Positions 7,617 to 15,077 of a stretch of 17,234 nucleotides of DNA are shown piece by piece. Under the pieces are notes generated by a model, which worked only from the letters and a program-made list of their open reading frames with translations, ran no database searches and was not told where the DNA came from. The translations under genes and the position numbers were made by a program. The stretch spans positions 1 to 17,234 of the forward strand of contig JBOGIQ010000106.1 in the NCBI GenBank assembly GCA_050742535.1. Reading direction: 5' to 3'. The DNA comes from Gp6-AA40 sp050742535 (GTDB taxonomy: Bacteria > Acidobacteriota > Vicinamibacteria > Vicinamibacterales > UBA2999). How positions within the stretch are numbered: position 1 is the stretch's first letter; each line of letters starts with the position of its first letter.

Positions 7617-8663
7617 TCAGCCGCCGAGGGTGGCGGACAGAAACTTCCTGATCTCGTCGACCACGCCCTCCGGCAGCTGCGGCCGTCCGTTCGCCCCCGG
7701 CACAGTCATCCCGTGGTCCATTCCCGGCACCGTGATCAGTCTGGCGGCGCCGGGCGCGTTCCCGTTGACGAGCGCAACCAGCCGTTCGTGATCGACGCGG
7801 TGCATGACGAAGTCCGCCTCGCCCCAGATGGCCAGCGTCGGGGCGCGCACGCTCGACCACGCCCGTGACGCGTTGATCGCCTGCAGCTGATGGAAGAACA
7901 CGGCCGGGCGGTCGTACTGGTGCGCGGGCTCATCGTCCCAGACGCGCGCGAGCGTTGGCTTTTCCTTGATCACCTGCGCCGGCGTTTTCCGCTCGAGCAG
8001 AAAGCCGGTGTAGAGCTCGATGAGCGCGGCGATTCGCTCGGTCACTTCACCTGGAGCTGTCTTGGACCGTTCCATCCGCAGCCGCTCGAACTCGATCAGC
8101 CGTTCGAACCAGCTGCGCACCCAGCCGTTGATCACGACATACCCGGCGACCGGCGTGTCGCCGGCGACGAGCGGCAGGAGTGCACCGGCGAAGCTGTGGC
8201 CCATGATCAGCACCCGCGCCGGATCGACCCATGGATGCGTCCGCAGAAACGCCAGCGCCGCACGGCTGCCTTCGATCTCCGTCTCGAGGTCGGTTTCGCG
8301 GCAGACGCCTTCGCTGTCGCCAACGCCTGGTTTGTCCACACGGAGCAGCACGTAGGGCATCCGGGCCGCAACCCGCTGCAGGAGCTCGTCGATCCCGGGC
8401 GCCGCGCCCTTCGGGCTCTCGACGGAGTCGCAACTGAGCCACGGCACGAACAGGATCGCGGCGCGGCGGCCGGTTGACCGCTCCGGCCGCGTCAGGATGG
8501 CCCGCTGCAGCGGACCGCGCGGATTGCGGATCGCCGTGTAGACGACTTCGACGCCGGGAAACGTTTCGAGCGGCAGGCCCGAACGACGGGGGAGGGCGGG
8601 TGCCTGTGCGCCGGCCGCCGCCGCGCACAGGACGGCCAGCAGCGACGCTGCAACGGTGCGCAT
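7617..8663 (-). CDS. secreted alpha/beta hydrolase
   Basis: A 348-residue protein with a signal peptide (MRTVAASLLAVLCAAAAGAQ). The catalytic triad reads Ser157 in GHSFAG, Asp284 in GEADFV and His317 in GMDHGM, in canonical order. Strand PYVLLRVDKPGVGDSEG is the usual turn before the first helix, and an extended helical lid follows (about residues 180-260, SWFERLIEFERLRMERSK to the VWDDEPAHQYDR segment). The early segment ILFVPWLSCDSVESPKG carries the oxyanion-hole region. Likely an esterase or peptidase-type hydrolase; substrate unknown. AAAGGA lies 4-5 bases before the ATG. It is divergently transcribed, 101 bases apart, from the AraC-type sensor gene, a frequent arrangement for a regulator and target, although that regulator now lacks its DNA-binding part. 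Confidence 0.9.
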   Translation of the reverse strand: MRTVAASLLAVLCAAAAGAQAPALPRRSGLPLETFPGVEVVYTAIRNPRGPLQRAILTRPERSTGRRAAILFVPWLSCDSVESPKGAAPGIDELLQRVAARMPYVLLRVDKPGVGDSEGVCRETDLETEIEGSRAALAFLRTHPWVDPARVLIMGHSFAGALLPLVAGDTPVAGYVVINGWVRSWFERLIEFERLRMERSKTAPGEVTERIAALIELYTGFLLERKTPAQVIKEKPTLARVWDDEPAHQYDRPAVFFHQLQAINASRAWSSVRAPTLAIWGEADFVMHRVDHERLVALVNGNAPGAARLITVPGMDHGMTVPGANGRPQLPEGVVDEIRKFLSATLGG

Positions 8664-8764
8664 GATGTCCTTTCATCACCACCGTAGTCACGGCCCCCGC
8701 CGGTGTCTTGGATCATTGTGCAACACGCGCGAGCGGACACCGCCCGTAGAATGCACCCAGGGCG

Positions 8765-9304
8765 ATGAGCGCAGCGGATCCGGGGCGGCGCGCATGGGTC
8801 CGGTATCGTGCCGGCAGTGATGGCGTGGAATTGCTGGAGGCGTCGTTCGACCAGCACGTCTACGAACGCCATATCCATGAGACCTACGCCATCGGCGTCA
8901 CGCGACGCGGCGTTCAACGCTTCTGGTGCCTCGGCGCGACGCACGACAGCCTGCCGGCCGGTGTCATCGTCATTCCGCCCGGGGAGGCGCACGACGGGGA
9001 ATCGGGCATGACGGGCGGCTACAGCTACCGGATGTTCTACGTCCCGGTCGACCGCGTCCGAGCGCTTGCCGCGGACGCGGTCGAGCGACCCGCATCCCAC
9101 CTGCAGCTTCGACGCGCGTGCGTCCTGCGCGAGCCGGCGCTCGCGGCAGACCTCGACGCTGCATGGAGCGCGATCGACGCCCGGCCGGCCTCGCTTGCAG
9201 CAGACGAACCCCGAAGGGTTCGCGCCACAAGAATCGAGGTGGATGATGGCTGCGGACATGGAAGCGTTCGTGCGGAGCTTCGACAACCCCGACGAGGTCC
9301 GTGA
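8765..9304 (+). CDS. AraC-type N-terminal ligand-binding (cupin) domain, DNA-binding half missing; probable gene remnant
   Basis: Residues 1-148 match the sensor half of AraC-family regulators: HVYERHIHETYAIGVTRRG, GVIVIPPGEAHDGES, GGYSYRMFYVP, then the linker AAWSAIDARPASLAADE that normally leads into the two helix-turn-helix motifs (about 100 further residues). Instead the frame passes into unrelated Arg-rich sequence after Glu148 (base 9208) and stops at 9304, overlapping the cupin gene. The break coincides with a perfect 7-bp hairpin at 9205-9222. The protein may still fold as a ligand-binding domain, but it cannot act as a normal AraC activator. CAGGG lies 3-4 bases before the ATG. Intact sequence up to the break suggests recent loss. 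Confidence 0.75.
   Translation: MSAADPGRRAWVRYRAGSDGVELLEASFDQHVYERHIHETYAIGVTRRGVQRFWCLGATHDSLPAGVIVIPPGEAHDGESGMTGGYSYRMFYVPVDRVRALAADAVERPASHLQLRRACVLREPALAADLDAAWSAIDARPASLAADEPRRVRATRIEVDDGCGHGSVRAELRQPRRGP
9205..9222. repeat. perfect hairpin at the AraC truncation point
   Basis: CGAACCC and GGGTTCG form a 7-bp stem around the tetraloop CGAA. It starts within the last codons of the recognisable AraC sequence and ends 20 bases before the cupin gene's ATG cluster. It has no downstream T tract, so a terminator is unlikely. It may be a small mobile palindrome, a recombination scar or a structured leader of the cupin gene. Confidence 0.6.
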
Positions 9305-9611
9305 ATTGACGCACGGACGATTCGAGATCGTCCGGATCGGCGGCATCACGATCGGCCGGGCGACCTACGAGCCTGGATGGAAGTGGTCCGAGCATGTCGG
9401 GCGGTCGCTCGGGCTGACGCGCTGCACCGTCGAGCATGTCGGGCTCGTGCTCGAGGGCGCGGCCGTGGCGGCCATGGACGATGGCCGAATGATCGAGCTG
9501 AAGGCCGGCTCGCTGTTTTACGTGTCCGCTGAGCCGCACGACAGTTGGGTCGTCGGCAATCAACGGTATGTGTCGCTCCACTTCCTGGGAGCGGAGGGCT
9601 ATGCGACGTAG
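9246..9611 (+). CDS. small cupin-domain protein
   Basis: A 121-residue protein (122 if the ATG at 9243 is used). GAGG at 9236-9239 lies 3 bases from 9243 and 6 bases from 9246, so the second ATG is preferred. The cupin pattern is visible as WSEHVGRSLG, CTVEHVGLVLEGAAVAAMDDGRMIELKAGSLFYV and EPHDSWVVGNQRYVSLHF. This gives a jelly-roll barrel with His residues in the expected metal-binding strands (SEHVG, EHVG, EPHDSW). No enzymatic role can be named; such short cupins act as small metal enzymes or ligand sensors. It lies inside the 3' part of the broken AraC frame and ends just before the thioesterase remnant. Confidence 0.82.
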   Translation: MAADMEAFVRSFDNPDEVRELTHGRFEIVRIGGITIGRATYEPGWKWSEHVGRSLGLTRCTVEHVGLVLEGAAVAAMDDGRMIELKAGSLFYVSAEPHDSWVVGNQRYVSLHFLGAEGYAT

Positions 9612-9644
9612 CGCCGGGTGCGGCGCTCAGGGCCGGGCCGTCGT

Positions 9645-9774
9645 CACTTCCAGCCGCTCGGCGATCTCAGGCGGGCCATGGAATCGCGCGCATCGGTTCG
9701 CCCGGCGTCGCCCTCGGGAGGGTCGCGGCTCGCAGCCCGGCGCTGCGCCACAATTCGTCCTCGGCTTCCTCCAT
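9645..9774 (-). pseudogene. decayed copy of the hotdog thioesterase gene
   Basis: Read on the minus strand from the ATG at 9774, the sequence encodes MEEAEDELWRSAGLRAATLP, which matches residues 32-51 of the thioesterase at 7161-7574 nearly residue for residue. It then jumps to RATPGEPMRAIPWP, matching residues 112-125; about 60 codons are missing in frame. A single-base change shifts the frame after WP, producing TGA, but the shifted frame continues with EIAERLEV, matching residues 127-133. DNA similarity is high in the retained blocks. It is therefore a remnant of a paralogue with its catalytic N terminus and core strands gone. It lies between the cupin gene and the stop of the copper oxidase gene. 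Confidence 0.85.
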
Positions 9775-9798
9775 GTCGATCTCCTTCGCTGCAGGACG

Positions 9799-12700
9799 TT
9801 ACGGCGTCAATCGAATCCAACGGCCGACCGACGGCACGCGAACCGCGTTCAGGATGAAGAGGAGATACCATCCTGGCGGTGCGAGGTTCGCGTTGGGCGG
9901 GCTTTCGACCGTGATCGCTCCGGCGCCAACGCCGTTGATCACGCATTCGATGCCACGCTGCGACTGATTGTAGCCGTGCGTCACCGCGCCCGGCCGCAGC
10001 AGGACCACTTCGGAGATGTCTCCCGGGTTCGGCGTGTCGACGTTGAACGTGGCGCCGTAGTTTATCGTCGCCGGTGCGTTGGTCATCGTCGGACGCAGCA
10101 CGTCGAAGTAACCGGGGAAGAACCGTTCGTGCGGCGTGTAGATCGCCGGCGGGTCGGCATCGGGCGGAGCTCCGCCCGCGAGCACGCTCCCATCCGCGAG
10201 CAGCAGGAAGGACGAGTGGTAGGTCCGCGTGTAGGTCATGTGCGGCCCTTCTTCCCACACCGCACCCGGTGTTCGTGGATCGAAGATCTCGCATGGGCCG
10301 CCGTCGGGTCCGATCACACCCCCGGCGATGAAGACCCGCCCGTCCGGCAGCAGGGTCGCAGTGAACTGCTGGTTCCGGGCAACGTTCAATGGCGGCAGCG
10401 GCGTCCAGGCGGGCATCGCTGCGGACAGGTCGATCATCTCGGCCGTGTCGTCCGTCGTCGCCGTGTCGCCGCCCATGATGTAGACGATCGGCTTGTAATC
10501 CGGCGGGCGCAGAATCAACAGCACGGATGATCCCTTCTCGCCGCCCCCGCTGCGGTCGCCGCCGGCCGTGCCGAACGATTCGATCGTGCCGAGCGCCGCG
10601 AGATCGAACCGATTGGTCGGTACGTGGGGCCCGGCGATGAACAGTCGTCCATCGGGCAGCAGGTACGTCCACGGGTAGTACTGATGATGGTTCATCGAGG
10701 CGGGCATCGCGATTGGCGGTCCCCAGCCTGCGCCGTGTGTGTAGATTTCAACCGTCTTCGACGCCGACCCGTACAGCGTTGCCACGCGGCCGTCGCCGAG
10801 CGTCATCGTCGTGGAATAGAAGCGCTGACCTACGGTGTCGCCGACTCGCGTCCAGGTCAGCGACCCCGGCTCGAAGGTGAACGCCTTGTTCGGCGTGAAC
10901 CCCCCGTTGATTAACGCGTGGCCCTCGTTCGTATCCAGGAACGCGTGCTCGGCAGACCAGAGGTCGGAGGAGTTTTCGTCCAGCCCGGGCGAGTCCGCGG
11001 GCTGATTGGCCGGCGGGAGGTAGCTGCCGGCAGGCGTCGAGTAGTCCCAGACACGCGATTGATCCGCGCGCGTGCGGCCCCAGAACAGTACCCGCTGTGT
11101 ATTCGGCAGCAGTACCGAGTGCATGAACAGGACGGCCGGCGCGCCCGCAACTTCTTCCCAACGCCCGCTTCCTCCACCGTGGCAGGGATGGTCATCCACA
11201 TCGGGACAGTTATTGGTTCCGTCGTCCAGCGGCAGTCCGGTCCGATGGCTGATTTCGTGCGCCATGTCCGCCGTGAGCCAGAGGCTCTGGCGTGCGCGCA
11301 CGAGTCCCACCATGCCGTTCATCATGTGGTGGTGCACGTGGCAGTGGAAGACGAAGTCCCCTTTCAGATGGTGAAGAGTGGCGCCGGGCGGCCGGTGCGC
11401 CGGGTCCTGAGCTTCCTCTTCCTCCTTGGTCAGCAGCAGCACCGGCGGAATCTCGGACTCGACGATGAACGATTCGGCGGGGCCCATGCTTCGGATATCG
11501 ATGTTCTCGCCGCCGAACTTCCACCGCATCGCATGCGGGTGGAAGTTGTGCCATTTTTCGCCTGTGTCGAGATTGAAGACGTACCACCGGATGCGCTGGC
11601 CGCTTCTTCCGACGATGGTCGGTGAGTTGCCCACGAACCCACGCCCGTTGATGCAGTGCGTCTCCATGGCCGCGCCGTCAGTGGAAGTCGCGGTATGGTG
11701 GGTGTTGCCGTTGTTGATCCAGCGGACGGTTCCACCGATCCCGACGGTCACGTCCTGCGGACTGAATGCCGGTGGGCCCGGAGCGATCGTGACCGAGACC
11801 AGCGCCGGTCCGCCGGCAACCACGTGAATGGTGCCCGTCATCGCCGGATGGTGCTGGCAGAAATATGCGAAGTCGCCGGCAACGTCGAAGACGAGGTCCG
11901 CTTCGCCGCCGAATTCCTCGATGTCACCGGTGTCGAACACCGGGCGCGACTCCGGATCCACCATCCGATGGAAGAACACGGGTACGTGATCGGTGTTGAT
12001 GATCCGCCGTGGGCGCCAGAGCTTAGCCAGCTGGTTGAGCGTGAACTCCTCGAGGTAGTCGAGATGGTGCTTCAATACAATGCGTGTGTCAGGCTTGAAC
12101 CGGCTCACGTGCACGTGCCGTGCGAGCCCGATGACGGTGTCATCATCGAGCGCCAGCTTCTCGGGGATGCGCTTGTCGGCGAACATCGGTATGCGCTCGA
12201 GCCGTTCGATATCGAGGTAGATGGGCCGCAGCACCTCCCACGGAAACCAGAAGTTCCGCGGTGGTCGATCGCACGGCCCGAGCACGACGATGCCTCCAAA
12301 CAGACCCTGGTCGATCTTGTTATGCATGTGGTGCGTATGGTCGTGAAACGGCCATGCGCCGAGCGCGTTGTCGGGAACGTCGAACGTGTAGATCCACGAG
12401 TCGCCGGGGCAAATCGCGTCCGATCGCCCGCCGTGGTGTCCTCTCTCGGTGCCAAACGGCCACGACCCGTCCGAGTCGATGCCGTAGCGCAATCCGTGCA
12501 CGTGCAGCGAATGCGGAACGGTATCCGTGTTCCAGACGTGAATCTTCAGCCGCTGGCAGGGTCGCGTGTAGATGACCGTCCCGGGCACCCGGTACGTGTA
12601 GGCCGGTTCGTTGACGTCCGCGGCAATCAGCTTGTCCGGCTTCGGAATCAGGTAACCCGAATCCAGGTACTCGCGATAGACCACGGCCGTCAGCGAGCGC

Positions 12701-13173
12701 GCGTTGATTTCGACCTCCGGGATGAGGCCGTTCTCGTGACCGTGCCCGCGCATGCAGTCGCGCCCGTATTGTGCGGGTGACGGCGCCTTGTCTTCCGGTC
12801 TGACCGGGCTGTAGTTCTCGATCCGCTCGATTTTGAGGTAGATGTGTCGTTCGTCACAGACGCGGACCGGCGCCGGTGCTTTGATGGTGAGGCCAACCTG
12901 CGGCCCCTTGACGCTCCAGAGGACGGAATTCTGGGTGGAGACGAGTAACTGGTTGTAGCAATACACCTTGAAATACAGATCGGGCAGGACGTCGAAGAGA
13001 TCCCGGAAGGCCGTGTCATCGAAGCGGATGACAAACGAGCCGTCGGTGATCGTGCTGGCCGAGCCGAGATAGTCGTCGGCGCCGAAATCCTTGTCCCATG
13101 CCTCGACCCTGACGCCGCTGAGGCCCTCGCCGCTGACGTCGTTGACGACTCGACCGCGAACTTCGTAACGCAT
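9799..13173 (-). CDS. multicopper oxidase fused to a galactose/glyoxal-oxidase-like domain
   Basis: A 1124-residue protein. Residues 1-100 resemble a carboxypeptidase-regulatory/transthyretin-like beta domain (VRGRVVNDVSGEGLSGVRVEAW). Residues about 195-625 are a multicopper oxidase with all four His-x-His elements: HVH 224-226, HDH 277-279, HPH 545-547 (HNFHPH) and HCH 610-612. The HCH-x3-H-x3-GM block ends at Met621, so type 1 ligands His542, Cys611, His616 and Met621 are all present. A cupredoxin-like insert holds FCQHHPAM (Cys439, His442, Met445), followed by a half cupredoxin at 458-500. Residues about 670-1020 are kelch-like blades and 1025-1124 a DUF1929-like domain, together resembling glyoxal/galactose oxidase. 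There Tyr786, Tyr985-His986 (RTYHS) and His1066 (VTHGYNQSQR) align with the copper ligands, but Ser740 in DLWSAEH takes the place of the crosslinking Cys. No signal peptide is visible. AGGA lies 4 bases before the ATG. It follows the heme lipoprotein gene by 58 bases. Confidence 0.88.
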   Translation of the reverse strand: MRYEVRGRVVNDVSGEGLSGVRVEAWDKDFGADDYLGSASTITDGSFVIRFDDTAFRDLFDVLPDLYFKVYCYNQLLVSTQNSVLWSVKGPQVGLTIKAPAPVRVCDERHIYLKIERIENYSPVRPEDKAPSPAQYGRDCMRGHGHENGLIPEVEINARSLTAVVYREYLDSGYLIPKPDKLIAADVNEPAYTYRVPGTVIYTRPCQRLKIHVWNTDTVPHSLHVHGLRYGIDSDGSWPFGTERGHHGGRSDAICPGDSWIYTFDVPDNALGAWPFHDHTHHMHNKIDQGLFGGIVVLGPCDRPPRNFWFPWEVLRPIYLDIERLERIPMFADKRIPEKLALDDDTVIGLARHVHVSRFKPDTRIVLKHHLDYLEEFTLNQLAKLWRPRRIINTDHVPVFFHRMVDPESRPVFDTGDIEEFGGEADLVFDVAGDFAYFCQHHPAMTGTIHVVAGGPALVSVTIAPGPPAFSPQDVTVGIGGTVRWINNGNTHHTATSTDGAAMETHCINGRGFVGNSPTIVGRSGQRIRWYVFNLDTGEKWHNFHPHAMRWKFGGENIDIRSMGPAESFIVESEIPPVLLLTKEEEEAQDPAHRPPGATLHHLKGDFVFHCHVHHHMMNGMVGLVRARQSLWLTADMAHEISHRTGLPLDDGTNNCPDVDDHPCHGGGSGRWEEVAGAPAVLFMHSVLLPNTQRVLFWGRTRADQSRVWDYSTPAGSYLPPANQPADSPGLDENSSDLWSAEHAFLDTNEGHALINGGFTPNKAFTFEPGSLTWTRVGDTVGQRFYSTTMTLGDGRVATLYGSASKTVEIYTHGAGWGPPIAMPASMNHHQYYPWTYLLPDGRLFIAGPHVPTNRFDLAALGTIESFGTAGGDRSGGGEKGSSVLLILRPPDYKPIVYIMGGDTATTDDTAEMIDLSAAMPAWTPLPPLNVARNQQFTATLLPDGRVFIAGGVIGPDGGPCEIFDPRTPGAVWEEGPHMTYTRTYHSSFLLLADGSVLAGGAPPDADPPAIYTPHERFFPGYFDVLRPTMTNAPATINYGATFNVDTPNPGDISEVVLLRPGAVTHGYNQSQRGIECVINGVGAGAITVESPPNANLAPPGWYLLFILNAVRVPSVGRWIRLTP

Positions 13174-13231
13174 GGCGTCCTCTCTTCAACAAAACGGCCC
13201 GGCCCGGGGCGAAGACCGGCACCAAGCCCGA

Positions 13232-14773
13232 TCAGCGCTGGTGCTCGCGCTCTCGCGGCTCACGCTGCAGTTTCTCGACGACCGCGGACGGAAGTTGTGT
13301 TCGCTGCGGCCGTGGCAGGCTCATCCGCTGCCCGCGCTGTGCACCGCCGACCGTGGTCAGCGCCGCCTTGCGCAGTTCCAGGGCTCCCGCCTGGCACGGA
13401 TTGGGGTTGTTGTAGAACAGCGATGACTCGAGCCCGTCGGCGAGCTGCAGGGAGTAGTCGAGGCTGTGCAGCGGCGGCGTCGCAGGCTGCGGGGATGCCA
13501 GCGTGCATCCGGTCCCGCCACTCGCCATTGTCCCGAACGGGCTTGCGCCCGGCACGTTCCGGAACCACGTCATGTCCTGGGCGTCGGTGCAGGCGGTCGG
13601 CGGCACCAGCCTGGCGCCGCGAAATGCAGCCACCGGCGTGGCCCCGATCGACACCTGCGCTGTGGAGTGACAACTGAGACACGACGACACCGGGTTGTCC
13701 ACCGGGCCGTTCAGCCGTCCGTGGCGCCCCAATTTGTTCTGAAACGGGGTCGGAATCGCCGCGGCGTTGATCCACGTCTCGTCCACGGTGCCGACACCCG
13801 CGCCCGTGACGTCAGGGTCGTTGCCCCACTGCAGCCCGACTGGCGTCAGCCGGCGCCAGGGGTTCGGCTCGGCAGCGAGCAACTTGTCGTAGACGTACGT
13901 CGCAAACACCCAACCGGTCTGCGTGGCACGAGGATCCTTGACCGCGATGTCCACTTGCAGCAGACGCACGTTTTTCAACGGCGCCGTCGGCGCCTCGACA
14001 TCCTGTACCTGCCACTGCGGAGCGCCCATCAGCGGATCGAGCGCAGCGACGATCTTGGCCGGATCGTGTTCGGCAAAAATCAGCTTGAACACGAGCGCCC
14101 CATCGATGAAGCGAGCCTTCGCCGGATCCGACAGCGCCGGATTCGGATCTCTGAACACCTCGCCGATCGTGTAGCTGCCGAGCAGGTTGTAGTAGCCAAG
14201 GGCGAAGGAATCGAGCTGGTTGCCGGCGACGATCCAGTTGTGCGAGCTCGCGAAGAGCGGCCGTTCTTTCGTCGTTCCGCGATAGGGTTCGCGACGGCTG
14301 GTCGGACTGGTCGTCATCATCGGGACGTGATACCAGCCGCGCTGCGTGTTCTTCTGAGCGACGAAGTCCACGGTGTCCATTCCGAGCAGGATGTACTGCT
14401 TGAGTGCATCGAGGTAATTCAGCCGTTGCGCCGGCACGTGAAAATCGAACGCGAGCCACGGTGCGGCGGTGCCAGTTGCCGCCGCCGGTGGATTCCAGCC
14501 GACAATCTGCACCTGCCCGTTGACCGTCTGCGTGACCGGAATGCCAAGAAAGTATCCCTGTGAGAGCTGAAAGGCCTCCACGTTGGCAGGCGGCGCATTG
14601 GAAGAAATCCAATCGGGGAACCAGCCTGAACATTGGGCGGTAAACCCGGCGCCCGCACCTCCGAACGATCCAGTCGTGGTCGTCGATGTCTCCGACGGAT
14701 CGCGCCGGCATGCCAGGGTCGTGATCACAAGCGCGGCGATGCACAGGAGCCGTGCGGTAGAAAACAGACGCAT
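13232..14773 (-). CDS. lipoprotein with one heme-c site, cytochrome-c-like
   Basis: A 513-residue protein. The start at 14773 is chosen because it begins MRLFSTARLLC, gives a proper lipoprotein signal with lipobox ending TTLAC (Cys22 lipidated), and has GAGG about 7 bases upstream; a longer in-frame start at 14818 would bury the signal. The single heme motif is CLSCH at about residues 365-369, late in the protein, with mature sequence before it rich in Trp and Tyr (SSHNWIVAGNQLDSFALGYYNLLG, GWVFATYVYDK). Several further cysteines follow (TACTDAQD, GGTGC, NPC). Function is probably envelope electron transfer; I cannot name the family. It directly precedes the copper oxidase gene (58 bases), making that enzyme a plausible redox partner. 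Confidence 0.8.
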   Translation of the reverse strand: MRLFSTARLLCIAALVITTLACRRDPSETSTTTTGSFGGAGAGFTAQCSGWFPDWISSNAPPANVEAFQLSQGYFLGIPVTQTVNGQVQIVGWNPPAAATGTAAPWLAFDFHVPAQRLNYLDALKQYILLGMDTVDFVAQKNTQRGWYHVPMMTTSPTSRREPYRGTTKERPLFASSHNWIVAGNQLDSFALGYYNLLGSYTIGEVFRDPNPALSDPAKARFIDGALVFKLIFAEHDPAKIVAALDPLMGAPQWQVQDVEAPTAPLKNVRLLQVDIAVKDPRATQTGWVFATYVYDKLLAAEPNPWRRLTPVGLQWGNDPDVTGAGVGTVDETWINAAAIPTPFQNKLGRHGRLNGPVDNPVSSCLSCHSTAQVSIGATPVAAFRGARLVPPTACTDAQDMTWFRNVPGASPFGTMASGGTGCTLASPQPATPPLHSLDYSLQLADGLESSLFYNNPNPCQAGALELRKAALTTVGGAQRGQRMSLPRPQRTQLPSAVVEKLQREPREREHQR

Positions 14774-15077
14774 GACACACCTCGCAGAGAATCGTGTTTG
14801 AGACCGAAGCGGCGCCACGCGCCGTGTCGTCTACTTGCTCATAACGGGATGGATGGCCGAACCGAACAACATCGCTGTTGCGACGCCATGGGCGAGCGTA
14901 GAGAGGCAAGCGGGAACTCGCAATACGTTTGTGCGGCGTGCTGCAGGGAATCTCACCGCAGGGGAAGGCTCGGCTGTTCTCGACATGCGGCAGGAGCTGA
15001 CACGAGCTGACACAAGCGACACAAGCAGCCGCATTGCTGACCTCGCGGCCGGCAATGATTGCGGCGGGAGGCGGTAT
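14774..15077. other. gap between the lipoprotein and ankyrin genes (304 bases)
   Basis: No convincing gene. A minus-strand open frame at 14831-15055 (74 codons) lacks a family, a clear ribosome site and a plausible signal. The region should contain the promoter of the lipoprotein gene and the end of the ankyrin transcript, but I see no consensus promoter or terminator. A short direct repeat lies at 14994-15022. Confidence 0.5.
14994..15022. repeat. short tandem repeat, 10-base unit
   Basis: GAGCTGACAC occurs twice in direct succession (14994-15003, 15004-15013), followed by the decayed unit AAGCGACAC (15014-15022) and then AAGCAGCC. It is non-coding and close to the end of the ankyrin gene. 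Confidence 0.6.

Noticed and set aside
8765..8967. Divergent AraC gene as an active regulator of the hydrolase
   Set aside because: The arrangement is typical, but the DNA-binding half is missing, so active regulation cannot be supported.
11656..12780. Plus-strand open frame of 374 codons
   Set aside because: It lies antisense within the multicopper oxidase coding region, with no signal, domain or ribosome site.
14831..15055. Small minus-strand open frame in the gap before the lipoprotein
   Set aside because: No homology clue, no good Shine-Dalgarno, and no convincing signal peptide.
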